41,878 bases of DNA from Candidatus Babeliales bacterium (GCA_018062405.1 JAGOSF010000010.1:1-41878), one strand, 5' to 3'. Positions 1 to 8,615 are shown, numbered from the stretch's first letter. Made by a program: numbers and translations. The notes: generated by a model from the letters alone, not told the origin.

Positions 1-88
1 TAGTAAAATTAAATATTTTCGTCGAGTTTTTTCTCGATATGATAAAACAGCTCAATCTTTTTTAAGTTTTGTGCATTTTGTGGGAACT

Positions 89-340
89 TTAATATGGCTC
101 AGATAAAAATTGGTTCACAGAGCCTAGCTCTGCTTCATCAGCATGTATAGCTTTAATAGCTTGTTCCTTTGTGATTCTATCATCGATTTGGGCAAGTTCA
201 TCGTCACTTGAATCAAAACCAGCTTTGCCATCACTTGCACATAACTCATGCGAGCTGAAGCCGTGGAGTAAAATTGTAAAAATTCCGATATATATGTTTT
301 TCACGAAGACTCTTTTTAGATTATATAAATTGTGATGCAT
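89..340 (-). CDS. Small predicted secreted protein, unknown family
   Basis: An 83-codon leftward frame from ATG at 340. The N-terminal part is basic, then hydrophobic (IYIGIFTILLHGF), and is followed by a Ser/Cys/Ala stretch (HELCAS) that would suit signal peptidase cleavage near residue 36. The rest is acidic and polar (DSSDDELAQIDD) and ends SEPY. A GTG at 304 in the same frame (VKNIYIG, 71 residues) has AAAAGAG about six bases upstream and is a plausible alternative start. No domain was recognised. It is the first of four leftward small exported-protein genes and is separated from the next by a strong hairpin. It could be a real secreted effector-like protein or a decaying one. Confidence 0.55.
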   Translation of the reverse strand: MHHNLYNLKRVFVKNIYIGIFTILLHGFSSHELCASDGKAGFDSSDDELAQIDDRITKEQAIKAIHADEAELGSVNQFLSEPY

Positions 341-361
341 ATTCTGTAATAATATATTGTA

Positions 362-426
362 CTATAATTTCTTAAATAAAAAAGGCCTGTGTGCAATACA
401 AGCCTTTTTTATTTAAGAAATTATAG
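362..426. terminator. Bidirectional terminator with a 25-bp perfect stem
   Basis: The arms 362-386 and 402-426 are perfect reverse complements of 25 bp around a 15-base loop. Each arm carries A-rich or T-rich flanks next to a GGC/GCC core, so either strand gives a hairpin followed by T-rich sequence. It lies directly downstream of the leftward gene that ends at 432. Confidence 0.8.
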
Positions 427-431
427 AGAAA

Positions 432-800
432 TTAATCTTTAAAATCATATCTATTTAAACTTTTAATATACGCAAGCGCAACAGGATCGTCTTGCAGTAT
501 AGTTGCAATGATCAAAGGTTTATGTCTCTTTATTCTATGCTTCACTATTGGAGGTTGTCCTTCTGCTAAAAGAAGGCAAGCACGTTCTACCATTTCACAC
601 ACAGCTGTTGCTGTGATTCGATTGCTCCGTAAATCATCAATAAGATAGGTGTTTGTAATATAATTACATCCAATTCTTTTTAAACGATTTTCTAATTCTT
701 TTTTTGCAGGAAGGGTAACAGTTCTTTTATCTATTGCAATTAATGAAAGTATGCTTAAGCTTGATACTAAGATTGTAACTTTTCTTAGGTATTTTTTCAT
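432..800 (-). CDS. Small predicted secreted protein, unknown family
   Basis: A 122-residue product when started at ATG 800 (MKKYLRKVTILVSSL). That start is chosen over the more upstream one because AAGGAC lies five bases before it and the protein then opens with a basic end and a hydrophobic segment, as in a signal peptide. The mature part is mostly helical and basic. The stretch ELENRLKRIG followed by a block with IT..AV..MVERA..LL resembles the corresponding part of the neighbour at 868-1224, so the two are probable paralogues. No known domain was recognised. It ends in the long hairpin terminator at 362-426. Confidence 0.65.
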   Translation of the reverse strand: MKKYLRKVTILVSSLSILSLIAIDKRTVTLPAKKELENRLKRIGCNYITNTYLIDDLRSNRITATAVCEMVERACLLLAEGQPPIVKHRIKRHKPLIIATILQDDPVALAYIKSLNRYDFKD

Positions 801-867
801 GAAAAGTCCTTTATATACATAATAATTATCATGCGTAAGCATATCCTTTTTAATCTTTTGTTGTTAA

Positions 868-1224
868 TTAATTCGTAGGAATATTTAGCAAAATTGTAAC
901 TAATTTCTTTTTGTCTAATTCCATAGTTTGTCGTTGCTCTAGTGTAGGGACATCTGTTCCGAATCTATCTCCATGTAGATATTCAACAGCCCAATTTACT
1001 TTTGCTTGAATTTCTTCAATAGTTAAATTTTCTTTGTTGAGTTTGTTCATGAGACCAGATCGTCTGTTTAAATTTTCAAAACCAGCAGCCAGCAGGCTTG
1101 CTTCAATGTTTTTAATTGATCGTAATGTAACGTGTGGTGTTTGATGATGTTTCTTGTTTGCAATGAGATGTGATGAGCAGTTGCTGAGTAAGATATATGC
1201 ATAGAAAGCATATTTTGTAGACAT
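868..1224 (-). CDS. Small predicted exported protein, unknown family
   Basis: A 118-residue leftward product beginning MSTKYAFYAYILLSNCSSHL, a short hydrophobic leader that may act as a signal peptide. AAAGGAAAA lies about 11 bases before the ATG, a long spacing. The body has NIEASLLAAG and then LTIEEIQAKVNWAVEYL, which follow the same spacing of Leu, Gly, Thr, Val and Ala positions as the gene at 432-800, suggesting an old local duplication. The C-terminus (KKKLVTILLNIP) also mirrors that protein's LIIATILQDDP. No known domain was recognised. Confidence 0.6.
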   Translation of the reverse strand: MSTKYAFYAYILLSNCSSHLIANKKHHQTPHVTLRSIKNIEASLLAAGFENLNRRSGLMNKLNKENLTIEEIQAKVNWAVEYLHGDRFGTDVPTLEQRQTMELDKKKLVTILLNIPTN

Positions 1225-1299
1225 CGATGAATTTTCCTTTGACTACTGAATAATTGTTAAAAAGAAACCAATCTCATTTTATCAGGTTTTATCTTTTTA

Positions 1300-1782
1300 T
1301 TAAGATATTTTTTCAGTTTGTTCATTAAAAATGCTTCTATTTGCTAATTTTAGATAAGTTTGAAGCTTGTCTAATTTTCCAATTAAAAGATATTGTTGAA
1401 GCATCATTCTTGTAGGATTTTCACGACGATCATTTAATCGTTCATGAAATTTTAATGTATCAAGAGCCATATCTTGTATTTGTTTTTGTATATCGTGAAC
1501 ATCGGTAGTTATTTTACGTTGTTGAGTTTTTGTCAATTGACTTATAGCAGTTTTTTCTAAGAGCGTGTCAAGCTTGCGTGTCATAATAAATAATTTTGCA
1601 ACATCTGAAATACCGGGTCTATGATCACATAATGGTAAATTTGCATGATCAAAATCAGGCCTGTTGTTAATTATGGGAATAGTAAAAATAACTGGTATTT
1701 CAGGGGTTTGATTTGCTGTTACCTCTTGCCATTGAAATTCACTGAAAAGTATAATACAAGTAATAAAAAATAGTTTATTCAT
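1300..1782 (-). CDS. Predicted secreted helical protein, unknown family
   Basis: A 160-residue leftward product starting MNKLFFITCIILFSEFQW, a classical short signal peptide, with likely cleavage after VTA or TAN near residues 22-24. The mature part starts with a Pro/Ile-rich segment and then becomes amphipathic helix with a Gln/Lys/Thr-rich centre, probably a coiled coil. The ribosome binding site is weak (AAAAGATC). No recognised domain. It is the most upstream of the four leftward small genes; the 175 bases between it and hpf must hold the divergent promoters, including a palindrome GAGTATACTC at 1890-1899. Confidence 0.65.
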   Translation of the reverse strand: MNKLFFITCIILFSEFQWQEVTANQTPEIPVIFTIPIINNRPDFDHANLPLCDHRPGISDVAKLFIMTRKLDTLLEKTAISQLTKTQQRKITTDVHDIQKQIQDMALDTLKFHERLNDRRENPTRMMLQQYLLIGKLDKLQTYLKLANRSIFNEQTEKIS

Positions 1783-1957
1783 ATGATCTTTTATGTTTTG
1801 AAAAAGTTTCTATATGAATTAATTATAAGGTTTTTGTTTAAAATATCTAATAAAAAATAAAAAAAAGATATTTTAAAAAAAATTTAGAAGAGTATACTCA
1901 TCATGTTGAGAAGGTTGGCAGAAAAAATAATTCACAATTTTTGATGAAGGATATTTT

Positions 1958-2278
1958 ATGCACAAAAGAATCACATTTCGTTCAATGGCTCGTTCTGAAG
2001 CTATAGAAAAATACATTCAAAAAAGAATCGAAAAAATTACAAAGTTTTTTAAACGGGAGCCGCAACCAATTTTTATGGATGTTGTTTTGGAGCCACATCG
2101 TGAAAAACATTTTTTCAAAGTTGAATTTAAAGTAAACACATCCCATTATAATTTTATAGTTCAGACTGAAGGTCTTGATATGTACATGATGATTGATAAT
2201 GCCATCAGTAAAATGATTAAAGATATTACGCGTAGAAAAGAGCGTCTTGGTCATGATCTTCATCTTAGTTACATATAA
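1958..2278 (+). CDS. hpf: Ribosome hibernation promoting factor, short form (HPF/RaiA family)
   Basis: This 106-residue protein matches the short HPF/RaiA family, which binds the decoding centre of the 30S subunit in slow growth and helps form inactive 100S dimers or protects idle ribosomes. The family pattern is clear: a first strand ITFRSMARSEAIEKYIQKRIEKI, a second region DVVLEPHREKHFFKVEF, and the C-terminal helix DMYMMIDNAISKMIKDITRRKERL with the basic residues that contact 16S rRNA. It lacks the extra C-terminal dimerisation domain of long HPF. GAAGGATATTTT precedes the ATG. It is a single-gene unit closed by a terminator at 2291. Confidence 0.92.
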   Translation: MHKRITFRSMARSEAIEKYIQKRIEKITKFFKREPQPIFMDVVLEPHREKHFFKVEFKVNTSHYNFIVQTEGLDMYMMIDNAISKMIKDITRRKERLGHDLHLSYI

Positions 2279-2290
2279 GTAAATTGAAAT

Positions 2291-2325
2291 AAAGAAAAAG
2301 GGAGTTTTTTAACTCCCTTTTTCTT
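2291..2325. terminator. Bidirectional terminator between hpf and dsbD
   Basis: The arms AAAGAAAAAGGGAGTT (2291-2306) and AACTCCCTTTTTCTT (2311-2325) pair around a TTTT loop, with A-run before and T-run after. It can end hpf transcripts rightward and dsbD transcripts leftward. Confidence 0.88.
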
Positions 2326-2361
2326 GCTCTTACCAAGCGCCTCATACTACAATTTTGCAGT

Positions 2362-4119
2362 TTATAATTTCATTTTATTTTGAATCTGTTTAACAAATTC
2401 TTCTATTGATAGACTATACGGTTCACTGGTCCATTTTTTAAGCACTGTTTGCGTTACTGGATCAACTAAAAGTATTGTTGGTTGTGCGTACACTTTATAT
2501 AGTTCTTTGGTGTGGATGTAATCTGAGTTGTCGCTGTGAGTTGCATCAATTTTCACAAAAACTATAGTGTCTGATAAAGCTTTGCGGAAAAAATTATTGT
2601 GGAAAACTTTTTTATCAATTGCTTTGCATATTGTGCAATGATGAGCCCAGAAGTCAATGAGTAAAAGTTTATTGTTTTCTTTTGCTTGGTCAAGTGCTGT
2701 TGCATAATCAGCTTGCCAATCGATTGATTCGTCAATGAGGGAGCTATCGTTATAAAAGGTTTTTTCGTACGATTTCGTTGCCATCAGTACGGTTAAGCTG
2801 ATCATAATAATACCAATAAGGGTATATAATTTTTTATATTGAGTGTTGTTTTTATCAGTGCCTACTAAATAAAAAAGGGCAGTGAAAAGCGTAAATCCTG
2901 TAAATAGCCAGTAGACTATTGCTGCAGGTAAAATATTTCCAAGGTAATAAAAACAGGTTGCCATCATGAAAAAGCCAAGAGCTTTTTTTATTTCGACCAT
3001 CCACATACCAGATTTTGGGAGAAGGTATAATGAGTTTGAAAAAGTTCCAATGATAATTAAAGGGATACTTAATCCTATGCCAAAAGCAAATAAGAGTAAA
3101 AAGCCTAAAATTTTGTTTCCAAGTGTTGCAACGATACTTAAAAGTAAAGCAAGTCCTGGAGATACGCATGGACTTGCAATTGTTCCACTAATTGCTCCAA
3201 ATAAATATGCCGCAAAAAATGGTCCAAGGTTACGATACAGTTTTACTTCACCTTTCATGAATGATGGAATATACATATCGATAATTCCAATCATAGTCAG
3301 TGACATGTAACTAATAAAAAGTACGAGTCCAATTACAAATGGTGGGTGCGATAATAATGATCCAAAAGAACTTCCAGCTACAGTCGCAAGCAAGCCAAGA
3401 CATGCAAATGTTGTTGCAAGGCCTGATGCATAACACAAAGATCCTAGAAAATCATGGAATAAAGATTTTCTTCCTTGGCTGTGTAAAATCCCAATCGTAA
3501 TAGGAATCATTGGATAAATACATGGCGTTAAACTTAAAAGAAGTCCAAGTAAAACAGCAAATAATATCTGTGTCCATGGCGATTTACTTTGTTCAACAAT
3601 GTTTTGGATCATTGCTGTCCAAGATTGATCTTTCTTTTCAATTTCTAATTCTGTTGGAGTTGGCATTGTATTTGCTTTTTGTGCAGCAATGATTTGTTCA
3701 TGAGATTCTGTTGCCCCATGAAATGTTACAGGGATTTGCACATCAAGAATCGAGCTGTTGAGTGTTGATAAATAGCTGAGGTGTAACATAGCTTGGACAA
3801 GATTATCTGTTTTTGTATCAAGCGTAATAATAACGTCAAAATCGGTGTAGTAAACTTGTTTTTTTTGATTAAGTTCTTGAACGTGCTTTCTGCTAGCAGG
3901 GCAACTGAATGTTGTTTTTGTAATCTCTAAACCAGGATTGTCGATTGATGTGTGGAGCGAATTGGCTAAAATTGTTTCATTATTATTGGTGTCTAACTTG
4001 CAATGAATCGTAACTTCTTGAGTTTTTTCATTCATATATTCTGTTGTTGATGAAAATTCTACAGGCTGGGTAATTGTTGTATGTAATAAAAACAAAAGAA
4101 GCATCATCGTTTTATTCAT
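2362..4119 (-). CDS. dsbD: Thiol:disulfide interchange protein DsbD
   Basis: DsbD passes electrons from cytoplasmic thioredoxin across the inner membrane to periplasmic thiol reductants. The 585-residue product starts at ATG 4119, where AAAGG precedes by about six bases and a signal peptide follows (MMLLLFLLHTTITQ). Order: N-terminal beta domain (about 20-160), an eight-helix membrane domain (about 185-445) with paired cysteines in LTPCIYPMIP (C200) and ASPCVSPG (C318), and a C-terminal thioredoxin domain with WAHHCTIC (C495/C498). The N-terminal domain has only C40 and C73 and not the usual closely spaced pair, so its redox role may be altered. It follows the DUF4097-like gene by 25 bp and is probably cotranscribed. 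Confidence 0.93.
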   Translation of the reverse strand: MNKTMMLLLFLLHTTITQPVEFSSTTEYMNEKTQEVTIHCKLDTNNNETILANSLHTSIDNPGLEITKTTFSCPASRKHVQELNQKKQVYYTDFDVIITLDTKTDNLVQAMLHLSYLSTLNSSILDVQIPVTFHGATESHEQIIAAQKANTMPTPTELEIEKKDQSWTAMIQNIVEQSKSPWTQILFAVLLGLLLSLTPCIYPMIPITIGILHSQGRKSLFHDFLGSLCYASGLATTFACLGLLATVAGSSFGSLLSHPPFVIGLVLFISYMSLTMIGIIDMYIPSFMKGEVKLYRNLGPFFAAYLFGAISGTIASPCVSPGLALLLSIVATLGNKILGFLLLFAFGIGLSIPLIIIGTFSNSLYLLPKSGMWMVEIKKALGFFMMATCFYYLGNILPAAIVYWLFTGFTLFTALFYLVGTDKNNTQYKKLYTLIGIIMISLTVLMATKSYEKTFYNDSSLIDESIDWQADYATALDQAKENNKLLLIDFWAHHCTICKAIDKKVFHNNFFRKALSDTIVFVKIDATHSDNSDYIHTKELYKVYAQPTILLVDPVTQTVLKKWTSEPYSLSIEEFVKQIQNKMKL

Positions 4120-4144
4120 AAAAACCTTTCTGGTGGGTTGTTTT

Positions 4145-4963
4145 TTAAAAAATATCATTTTGTTTGATATAGGGCATAATTGCAATTGATCCATTATCAG
4201 CGATTAAAGTGATTTTTGAATCAGGCTTTCCAATCGAACCATGAACTATTTGTCGAAATGATTTCCATACTTCTGGGTTTAATACCGTTGTCTTGCTATC
4301 AAGTGTTATTGGCAGGTCGGATAAAATTTTTCCTTGAGGTGCGTAGGCATAAATATAACTATCAATAATTGGTGTTGTGTAGATTTCGATATTGCCTTTA
4401 TTTGAGATTAAAGAAAAAGTTTTTGATGTTTCAATCGAATCTGTTCTCATTAAAATATTTCCGCAGACTGCGGTTGCAATAACAGTATTATGTGGATTAA
4501 CTAATTTGATATCACCTTGTTTTGTTTCAAGATAGAGTTGACTGTTAACATCTTTAATAACGATATCACCTTGTTTTGTTGTGATGGTGATGTCGGTTTC
4601 TTTAGGGAGAAGAATATTAAAAACAACTGAAGCTTTTAATTTTTCATCAATAAAGTTTGTGTGAATTTTTACGATATTATCGATAGATTCCATATCGATT
4701 TTGATATCTTTGTGTGAGCTTTCTGGGCAGCTGACAATGACTTCGATAGCGATAGAATTTTGTTTCCAACTATTGATAACAATCGTGCCTGTTTGATTAT
4801 GAAGTTCGAGCTGATCAGCCTGAGCAAATTCTTTATGATGAATCACATCGGTAACATTATTTATTTTTGACGTAATACTTTCAACCCATTTTGGCCAAAC
4901 AGCATCAGCTTGAAAGCTGGATAATAAAAATGTTACTATAATCATCGACTGATAATATTTCAC
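4145..4963 (-). CDS. DUF4097-like beta-repeat protein, predicted exported
   Basis: The start is placed at GTG 4963 because AGAAGGAG lies eight bases upstream and the product (272 residues) then begins VKYYQSMIIVTFLLSSFQADA, a signal peptide. The body has repeated short strands (LELHNQTGTIVINSW, ITITTKQGDIVIKDV, LYLETKQGDIKLVN, LISNKGNIEIY, LIADNGSIAIMP) with the Gly-Asp/Asn-Ile pattern of the DUF4097/putative adhesin beta-helix families. Such proteins are usually surface or periplasmic, with no known enzyme activity. It lies upstream of dsbD and diverges from the cca-like gene at 4999. Confidence 0.75.
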   Translation of the reverse strand: MKYYQSMIIVTFLLSSFQADAVWPKWVESITSKINNVTDVIHHKEFAQADQLELHNQTGTIVINSWKQNSIAIEVIVSCPESSHKDIKIDMESIDNIVKIHTNFIDEKLKASVVFNILLPKETDITITTKQGDIVIKDVNSQLYLETKQGDIKLVNPHNTVIATAVCGNILMRTDSIETSKTFSLISNKGNIEIYTTPIIDSYIYAYAPQGKILSDLPITLDSKTTVLNPEVWKSFRQIVHGSIGKPDSKITLIADNGSIAIMPYIKQNDIF

Positions 4964-4998
4964 AGGGCCATCTCCTTCTAACCTAAAAGAGTAGTTTA

Positions 4999-6279
4999 AT
5001 GAAAATCCCAAATGCAATTTCTATTCGTGTATCTAAGATAATACAAAAGAATCAATTCGTAAAAGATATTTTACAATCTATTGAAAATCGATCTGGAAGG
5101 GTTTTGCTTGTTGGTGGAGCAGTTCGAGATCTTTTTTTAGATTTGCCAATCAAAGACCTTGATTTTGAAGTTTATGGATTAACTTTAGACCAGTTACAAG
5201 CGGTGTTGCAAGTCTATGGTGTTGTCAGTTTAATTGGTAAATCTTTTGGAGTATTGCGACTTCATGGGCTTGATGTTGATTGGTCATTGCCGCGTAAAGA
5301 TAGTCAAGGTCGCCATCCTGTTGTTGCATACGATCCAAATATGAGTTATGAACAAGCATTTGCTCGCAGGGATGTAACAATTAATGCAATGGGAATTGTG
5401 ATGAATACGATGGAGCTGATAGATCCATTTGATGGGTTACATGATTTAGAGTGTAAAATATTACGATCGCCAGATTTAGATTTTTTTGAGCAAGATCCAT
5501 TGCGATTATTGCGAGTGATGCAGTTTGTGGGGAGATTTACCATGGTTGTCGATGAGCAGCTTTCGCAATTGTGCTCAACTATCGATATGACTAAAGTTTC
5601 TCAAGAGCGTATTGAGCAAGAGTTTCGCAAGCTTTTTTTACAAGCACAAAAGCCCTCATTAGGTTTACAGTGGTTGATGAAAATTGGTAAATTTAATGAA
5701 TTTTTGCCTGAAATTAAAGACGATCAAAAGTTATTAACAACAATAGATATTGCAGCATGTAAAAAATATGCATCTGATGAAGAAAAAATTGTTGTGATGT
5801 GGGCAGTTATTCTTGCGCAGGTCAATTTACCAAAAATTAAAGATTCTTTTGAGCACGTGACTCGTTCAGAAAAACAGCCGTACATCGATTTTATACGTCG
5901 CATTCATCATCATGATTTGATTATCAGGCAGGTTGTTGCTTGTGTCGTCTACTCGCCAAAACTTGTACATGAAATTACGGATGCTCAACTTAAGTGGCTT
6001 GCAGTCTGGCTTGCTCCAGAATTGTCGATACGCACGTTTCTTTGTTTTATGGAAATTATTATTGGTGAGTCGTGTGTGAAAATTTTCTTTGATCATGCAC
6101 ACAAAATAGGAGTTTTAGATTTTCCAGAACAGCCATTATTAACAGGAAAAGATTTTCTTGAGTTTGCACAGGGAGTTCAGCTTGGTGTTTTGGTAAAAAA
6201 ATCCTATGAAATACAGATTGATAAAAATATAATTGATAAAAATGAGTTGAAAAAAATGGTTTTAGAAAATCAAGATTAA
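4999..6279 (+). CDS. cca: CCA-adding tRNA nucleotidyltransferase / poly(A) polymerase family
   Basis: A class II nucleotidyltransferase of 426 residues. The head-domain motifs are all present: VGGAVRDLFL, the catalytic DLDFEVYG, the ribose-binding ARRDVTINAMG, LIDPFDGLHDLE and EQDPLRLLRVMQF. The family either adds or repairs CCA at tRNA 3' ends or adds A tails. The C-terminal half is helical and lacks an obvious HD phosphohydrolase motif, unlike the long E. coli-type enzyme. The only tRNA gene in the window already encodes CCA, so repair or polyadenylation is as likely as de novo CCA addition. It starts divergently from the DUF4097-like gene; AAAAGAG lies upstream of the ATG. Confidence 0.85.
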   Translation: MKIPNAISIRVSKIIQKNQFVKDILQSIENRSGRVLLVGGAVRDLFLDLPIKDLDFEVYGLTLDQLQAVLQVYGVVSLIGKSFGVLRLHGLDVDWSLPRKDSQGRHPVVAYDPNMSYEQAFARRDVTINAMGIVMNTMELIDPFDGLHDLECKILRSPDLDFFEQDPLRLLRVMQFVGRFTMVVDEQLSQLCSTIDMTKVSQERIEQEFRKLFLQAQKPSLGLQWLMKIGKFNEFLPEIKDDQKLLTTIDIAACKKYASDEEKIVVMWAVILAQVNLPKIKDSFEHVTRSEKQPYIDFIRRIHHHDLIIRQVVACVVYSPKLVHEITDAQLKWLAVWLAPELSIRTFLCFMEIIIGESCVKIFFDHAHKIGVLDFPEQPLLTGKDFLEFAQGVQLGVLVKKSYEIQIDKNIIDKNELKKMVLENQD

Positions 6280-6416
6280 TTGATTCAATCGATCATAATC
6301 GTATGGTTGTAACTTTTAGATATTAATCTTTTTTTGATTTTGTTACACTAAATCGAACATTTTTTTTACTATAGAATATAAAATTTAGATAAAAACTTTT
6401 TGATTGAAGGATAGAT

Positions 6417-7166
6417 ATGGCAGCTTTTCTAGGTGCAAGTACGATGTGGAGCTTGGTTTTGCAAGGCGATGCGATGACCAAATTTATTTTGATATTCTTA
6501 TTTGGAATGTCTATTTTAAGTTGGACAATTGCATTGTATAAATTGGTTTTATTTCGTATCAAATTATTTCAGTTGCAACAAATCTCTTTGGCTTTAAAAG
6601 ATGTTGATGATTTTAAAAATCTGTTTGCCGTGATGCAGCAACATATGAAAACCTTGCCTGGGTATTTTTTATCTCGAAGTTTAAAATATTTAAAAGAACT
6701 TTTAGTGATTGCAAGATCTGGCAAACAAGAATATGCGCAGACAACAGGTCTTGATTTTTTACAAATGCAAATTGGTCAATTGACTGATGAGATTGTTCAT
6801 CAAGAAGAGTCTCATATTTTGATTTTAACCGTCAGTGCTGCAGTTGGTCCTTTAATTGGGCTCCTTGGTACGGTGTGGGGTTTAGTTCATTCATTTATAG
6901 ATATTAGTCAAAAACAGTCAGCAGATATCGTCACGGTAGCTCCAGGTATTGCAGAAGCTTTGATTACTACGATTGCAGGCTTGTTAGTTGCTATTCCAGC
7001 TGTGATGTTGTTTTATTATGTTTCAAGCAAAGTTCGAGATATTGAATATCAGTTATATTTGTTAGCAGATAAAGTAGTTCTTGTAGCTCGTAATTTAGTT
7101 GTTGATAAAGATCTTTCAGCAACATCAATGATACAAGAAACTAGTTTTGATCAGGAGGTTATATGA
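6417..7166 (+). CDS. tolQ: TolQ-type proton channel subunit (MotA/TolQ/ExbB family)
   Basis: This 249-residue inner-membrane protein has the family's three helices: one at about 22-45 (FILIFLFGMSILSWTIALY), then a long cytoplasmic stretch, then the conserved pair AAVGPLIGLLGTVWGLVHSF and EALITTIAGLLVAIPAVML at about 140-205. With TolR it forms the proton-driven motor that powers TolA and outer-membrane constriction during division. GAAGGATAG precedes the ATG. It overlaps tolR by four bases (ATGA) and opens a four-gene unit tolQ-tolR-tolA-tolB; that context favours TolQ over ExbB. Confidence 0.92.
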   Translation: MAAFLGASTMWSLVLQGDAMTKFILIFLFGMSILSWTIALYKLVLFRIKLFQLQQISLALKDVDDFKNLFAVMQQHMKTLPGYFLSRSLKYLKELLVIARSGKQEYAQTTGLDFLQMQIGQLTDEIVHQEESHILILTVSAAVGPLIGLLGTVWGLVHSFIDISQKQSADIVTVAPGIAEALITTIAGLLVAIPAVMLFYYVSSKVRDIEYQLYLLADKVVLVARNLVVDKDLSATSMIQETSFDQEVI

Positions 7167-7585
7167 GATATAATCGATTTCGGCGGCAACGTAAACCAAT
7201 TACTATGCCAGAGGTATCATTAACACCTTTGATTGATACGGCATTAACATTATTGGTTATTTTTATGATTACAACGCCAATGATGAACAATGTTATTAAA
7301 GTTGAATTGCCATCATCCCAAGTTGATGAGATGGATAAGCATGTTCAGCAAGAAACGATTGTCTACATTGATAAACATCAAAAGGTTTATTTAGATGGTG
7401 TTGAAATGAATGTTCAAGCAATTATAAAAGCTTTGCAAAAAATGGGGCAACAGAAAAAGATTGAAATGGTTTTTGTAAAAGCTGATCAAGCTGTAGAATA
7501 TGGAAAAGTTATTGATTTAGTTGATACCATTAAGATGGCCGGTGGTATCAAGTATGTGGCCCTTGCGACGAAACGTGCAGTATAA
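7163..7585 (+). CDS. tolR: TolR-type motor subunit (ExbD/TolR family)
   Basis: 140 residues. A short basic cytoplasmic end (RYNRFRRQRK) is followed by PEVSLTPLIDTALTLLVIFM, the single membrane helix with the protonatable Asp of the family. A periplasmic domain follows, with KADQAVEYGKVIDLVDTIKMAG, the standard C-terminal motif. It works with TolQ as the stator. The start overlaps the tolQ stop, implying translational coupling; AGGAGG lies just upstream of the ATG. The end overlaps the predicted tolA start. Confidence 0.92.
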   Translation: MRYNRFRRQRKPITMPEVSLTPLIDTALTLLVIFMITTPMMNNVIKVELPSSQVDEMDKHVQQETIVYIDKHQKVYLDGVEMNVQAIIKALQKMGQQKKIEMVFVKADQAVEYGKVIDLVDTIKMAGGIKYVALATKRAV

Positions 7586-8615
7586 TAAACGATATTTCTT
7601 TAAAGACATTTTATTTTTCGTTCTTTTTTGCCATCTCTTTTTATTAGGGTTGGTTTTTGTGTTTGATACTGGCAAGTTTCATCAAGAAAAATTTGTTATT
7701 CATGCTCAAGATGTAAAAACAACGATTGTTTTTATGCCTCTTAAGAAAAGAGTTGTTGATAAAAAAACATCCCCATCGCCGATTGCAAAAAAAGGTGGGT
7801 CTTCTCGTGTTATGAGTCATAATGAATATACAAAAAAATTAGAGGAGCAAAAGAAAAAAGCATCGGTTGTACCTCAAGTTCAGATGAAAGCTCCAGAAAA
7901 AGCCGCAGCCGAAAAAAAAGTTATAGAAATTTCGAAACCTAAAGTCGAAGCAAAAGTTATAAAAGCGGCTGTTCCAGTTAAAAAATCTCCAACGACTTTA
8001 CAATCAGTTGCCCCAAAAAAGCCGATTGCAAAAGCTTCAATCGAACCAGCTGTCAAAAAACCAGCAACAAAAAATATTGCGGTAAAAACAGTTGTAAAAA
8101 AAGCTGAAAAAGAAGTAAAATCTCCAGAAGTTAAAAAAAATATTGAAGAAAAAACGGTCATTGAGCTAAAAAAAGTTGAGCCGACACCAGAAATAAAAAA
8201 ACAAGATGAGATAAAAATTGAACCAGTGTTGCAGCAAGTTCAAGTGACGGAACAAATTATAGCTCCGCAACTTGTAACATCTATTGAACATGATCTGCAA
8301 ACACCGATAGATGAAGAAGATCAAATTGATTTAGAAAATGTTTCTTTTGTTGGAAGCCTTGATCATGAAACGATGCAAATAAGAGATCAAATTCAGATCG
8401 AAATTTCAAAATATTATAGACCTCCTGTTGGGATGTCAAAATATGCAGCATGTGAATTAGCTGTTGTTGTAGGATTGGACGGAAAAGCTGATCGAGTTAT
8501 CATAAAGAAAAATTCTGGCAGTGTTGCAAACGATATTTGTGCTCGTGTTGCTGTGTTAAAAAGTACTTTTCCAAAAGAAGTTATAGGTAAAGAAATCATA
8601 ATTGATGTAGGCTAA
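7554..8615 (+). CDS. tolA: TolA-like periplasm-spanning protein
   Basis: The product has a basic end (PLRRNVQYNKRY), one membrane helix (DILFFVLFCHLFLLGLVFVF), then about 200 residues rich in Lys, Ala, Glu, Pro and Val (repeated EKK, KKP, VKK), and a compact C-terminal domain of about 90 residues with YYRPPVG and VVVGLDGKADRVIIKKNSGS. That is the TolA/TonB plan: an anchor, a stalk across the periplasm and a C-terminal contact domain. The start is uncertain: ATG 7554, GTG 7575 and ATG 7521 are in frame, and none has a good ribosome binding site, so coupling to tolR is likely. The stalk is Pro-rich and less regularly helical than in E. coli TolA. Confidence 0.82.
   Translation: MWPLRRNVQYNKRYFFKDILFFVLFCHLFLLGLVFVFDTGKFHQEKFVIHAQDVKTTIVFMPLKKRVVDKKTSPSPIAKKGGSSRVMSHNEYTKKLEEQKKKASVVPQVQMKAPEKAAAEKKVIEISKPKVEAKVIKAAVPVKKSPTTLQSVAPKKPIAKASIEPAVKKPATKNIAVKTVVKKAEKEVKSPEVKKNIEEKTVIELKKVEPTPEIKKQDEIKIEPVLQQVQVTEQIIAPQLVTSIEHDLQTPIDEEDQIDLENVSFVGSLDHETMQIRDQIQIEISKYYRPPVGMSKYAACELAVVVGLDGKADRVIIKKNSGSVANDICARVAVLKSTFPKEVIGKEIIIDVG

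Noticed and set aside
8030..8160. Lys/Ala/Val codon repeats in tolA that look like a DNA repeat array
   Set aside because: They follow the expected low-complexity stalk of TolA and have no regular unit length.
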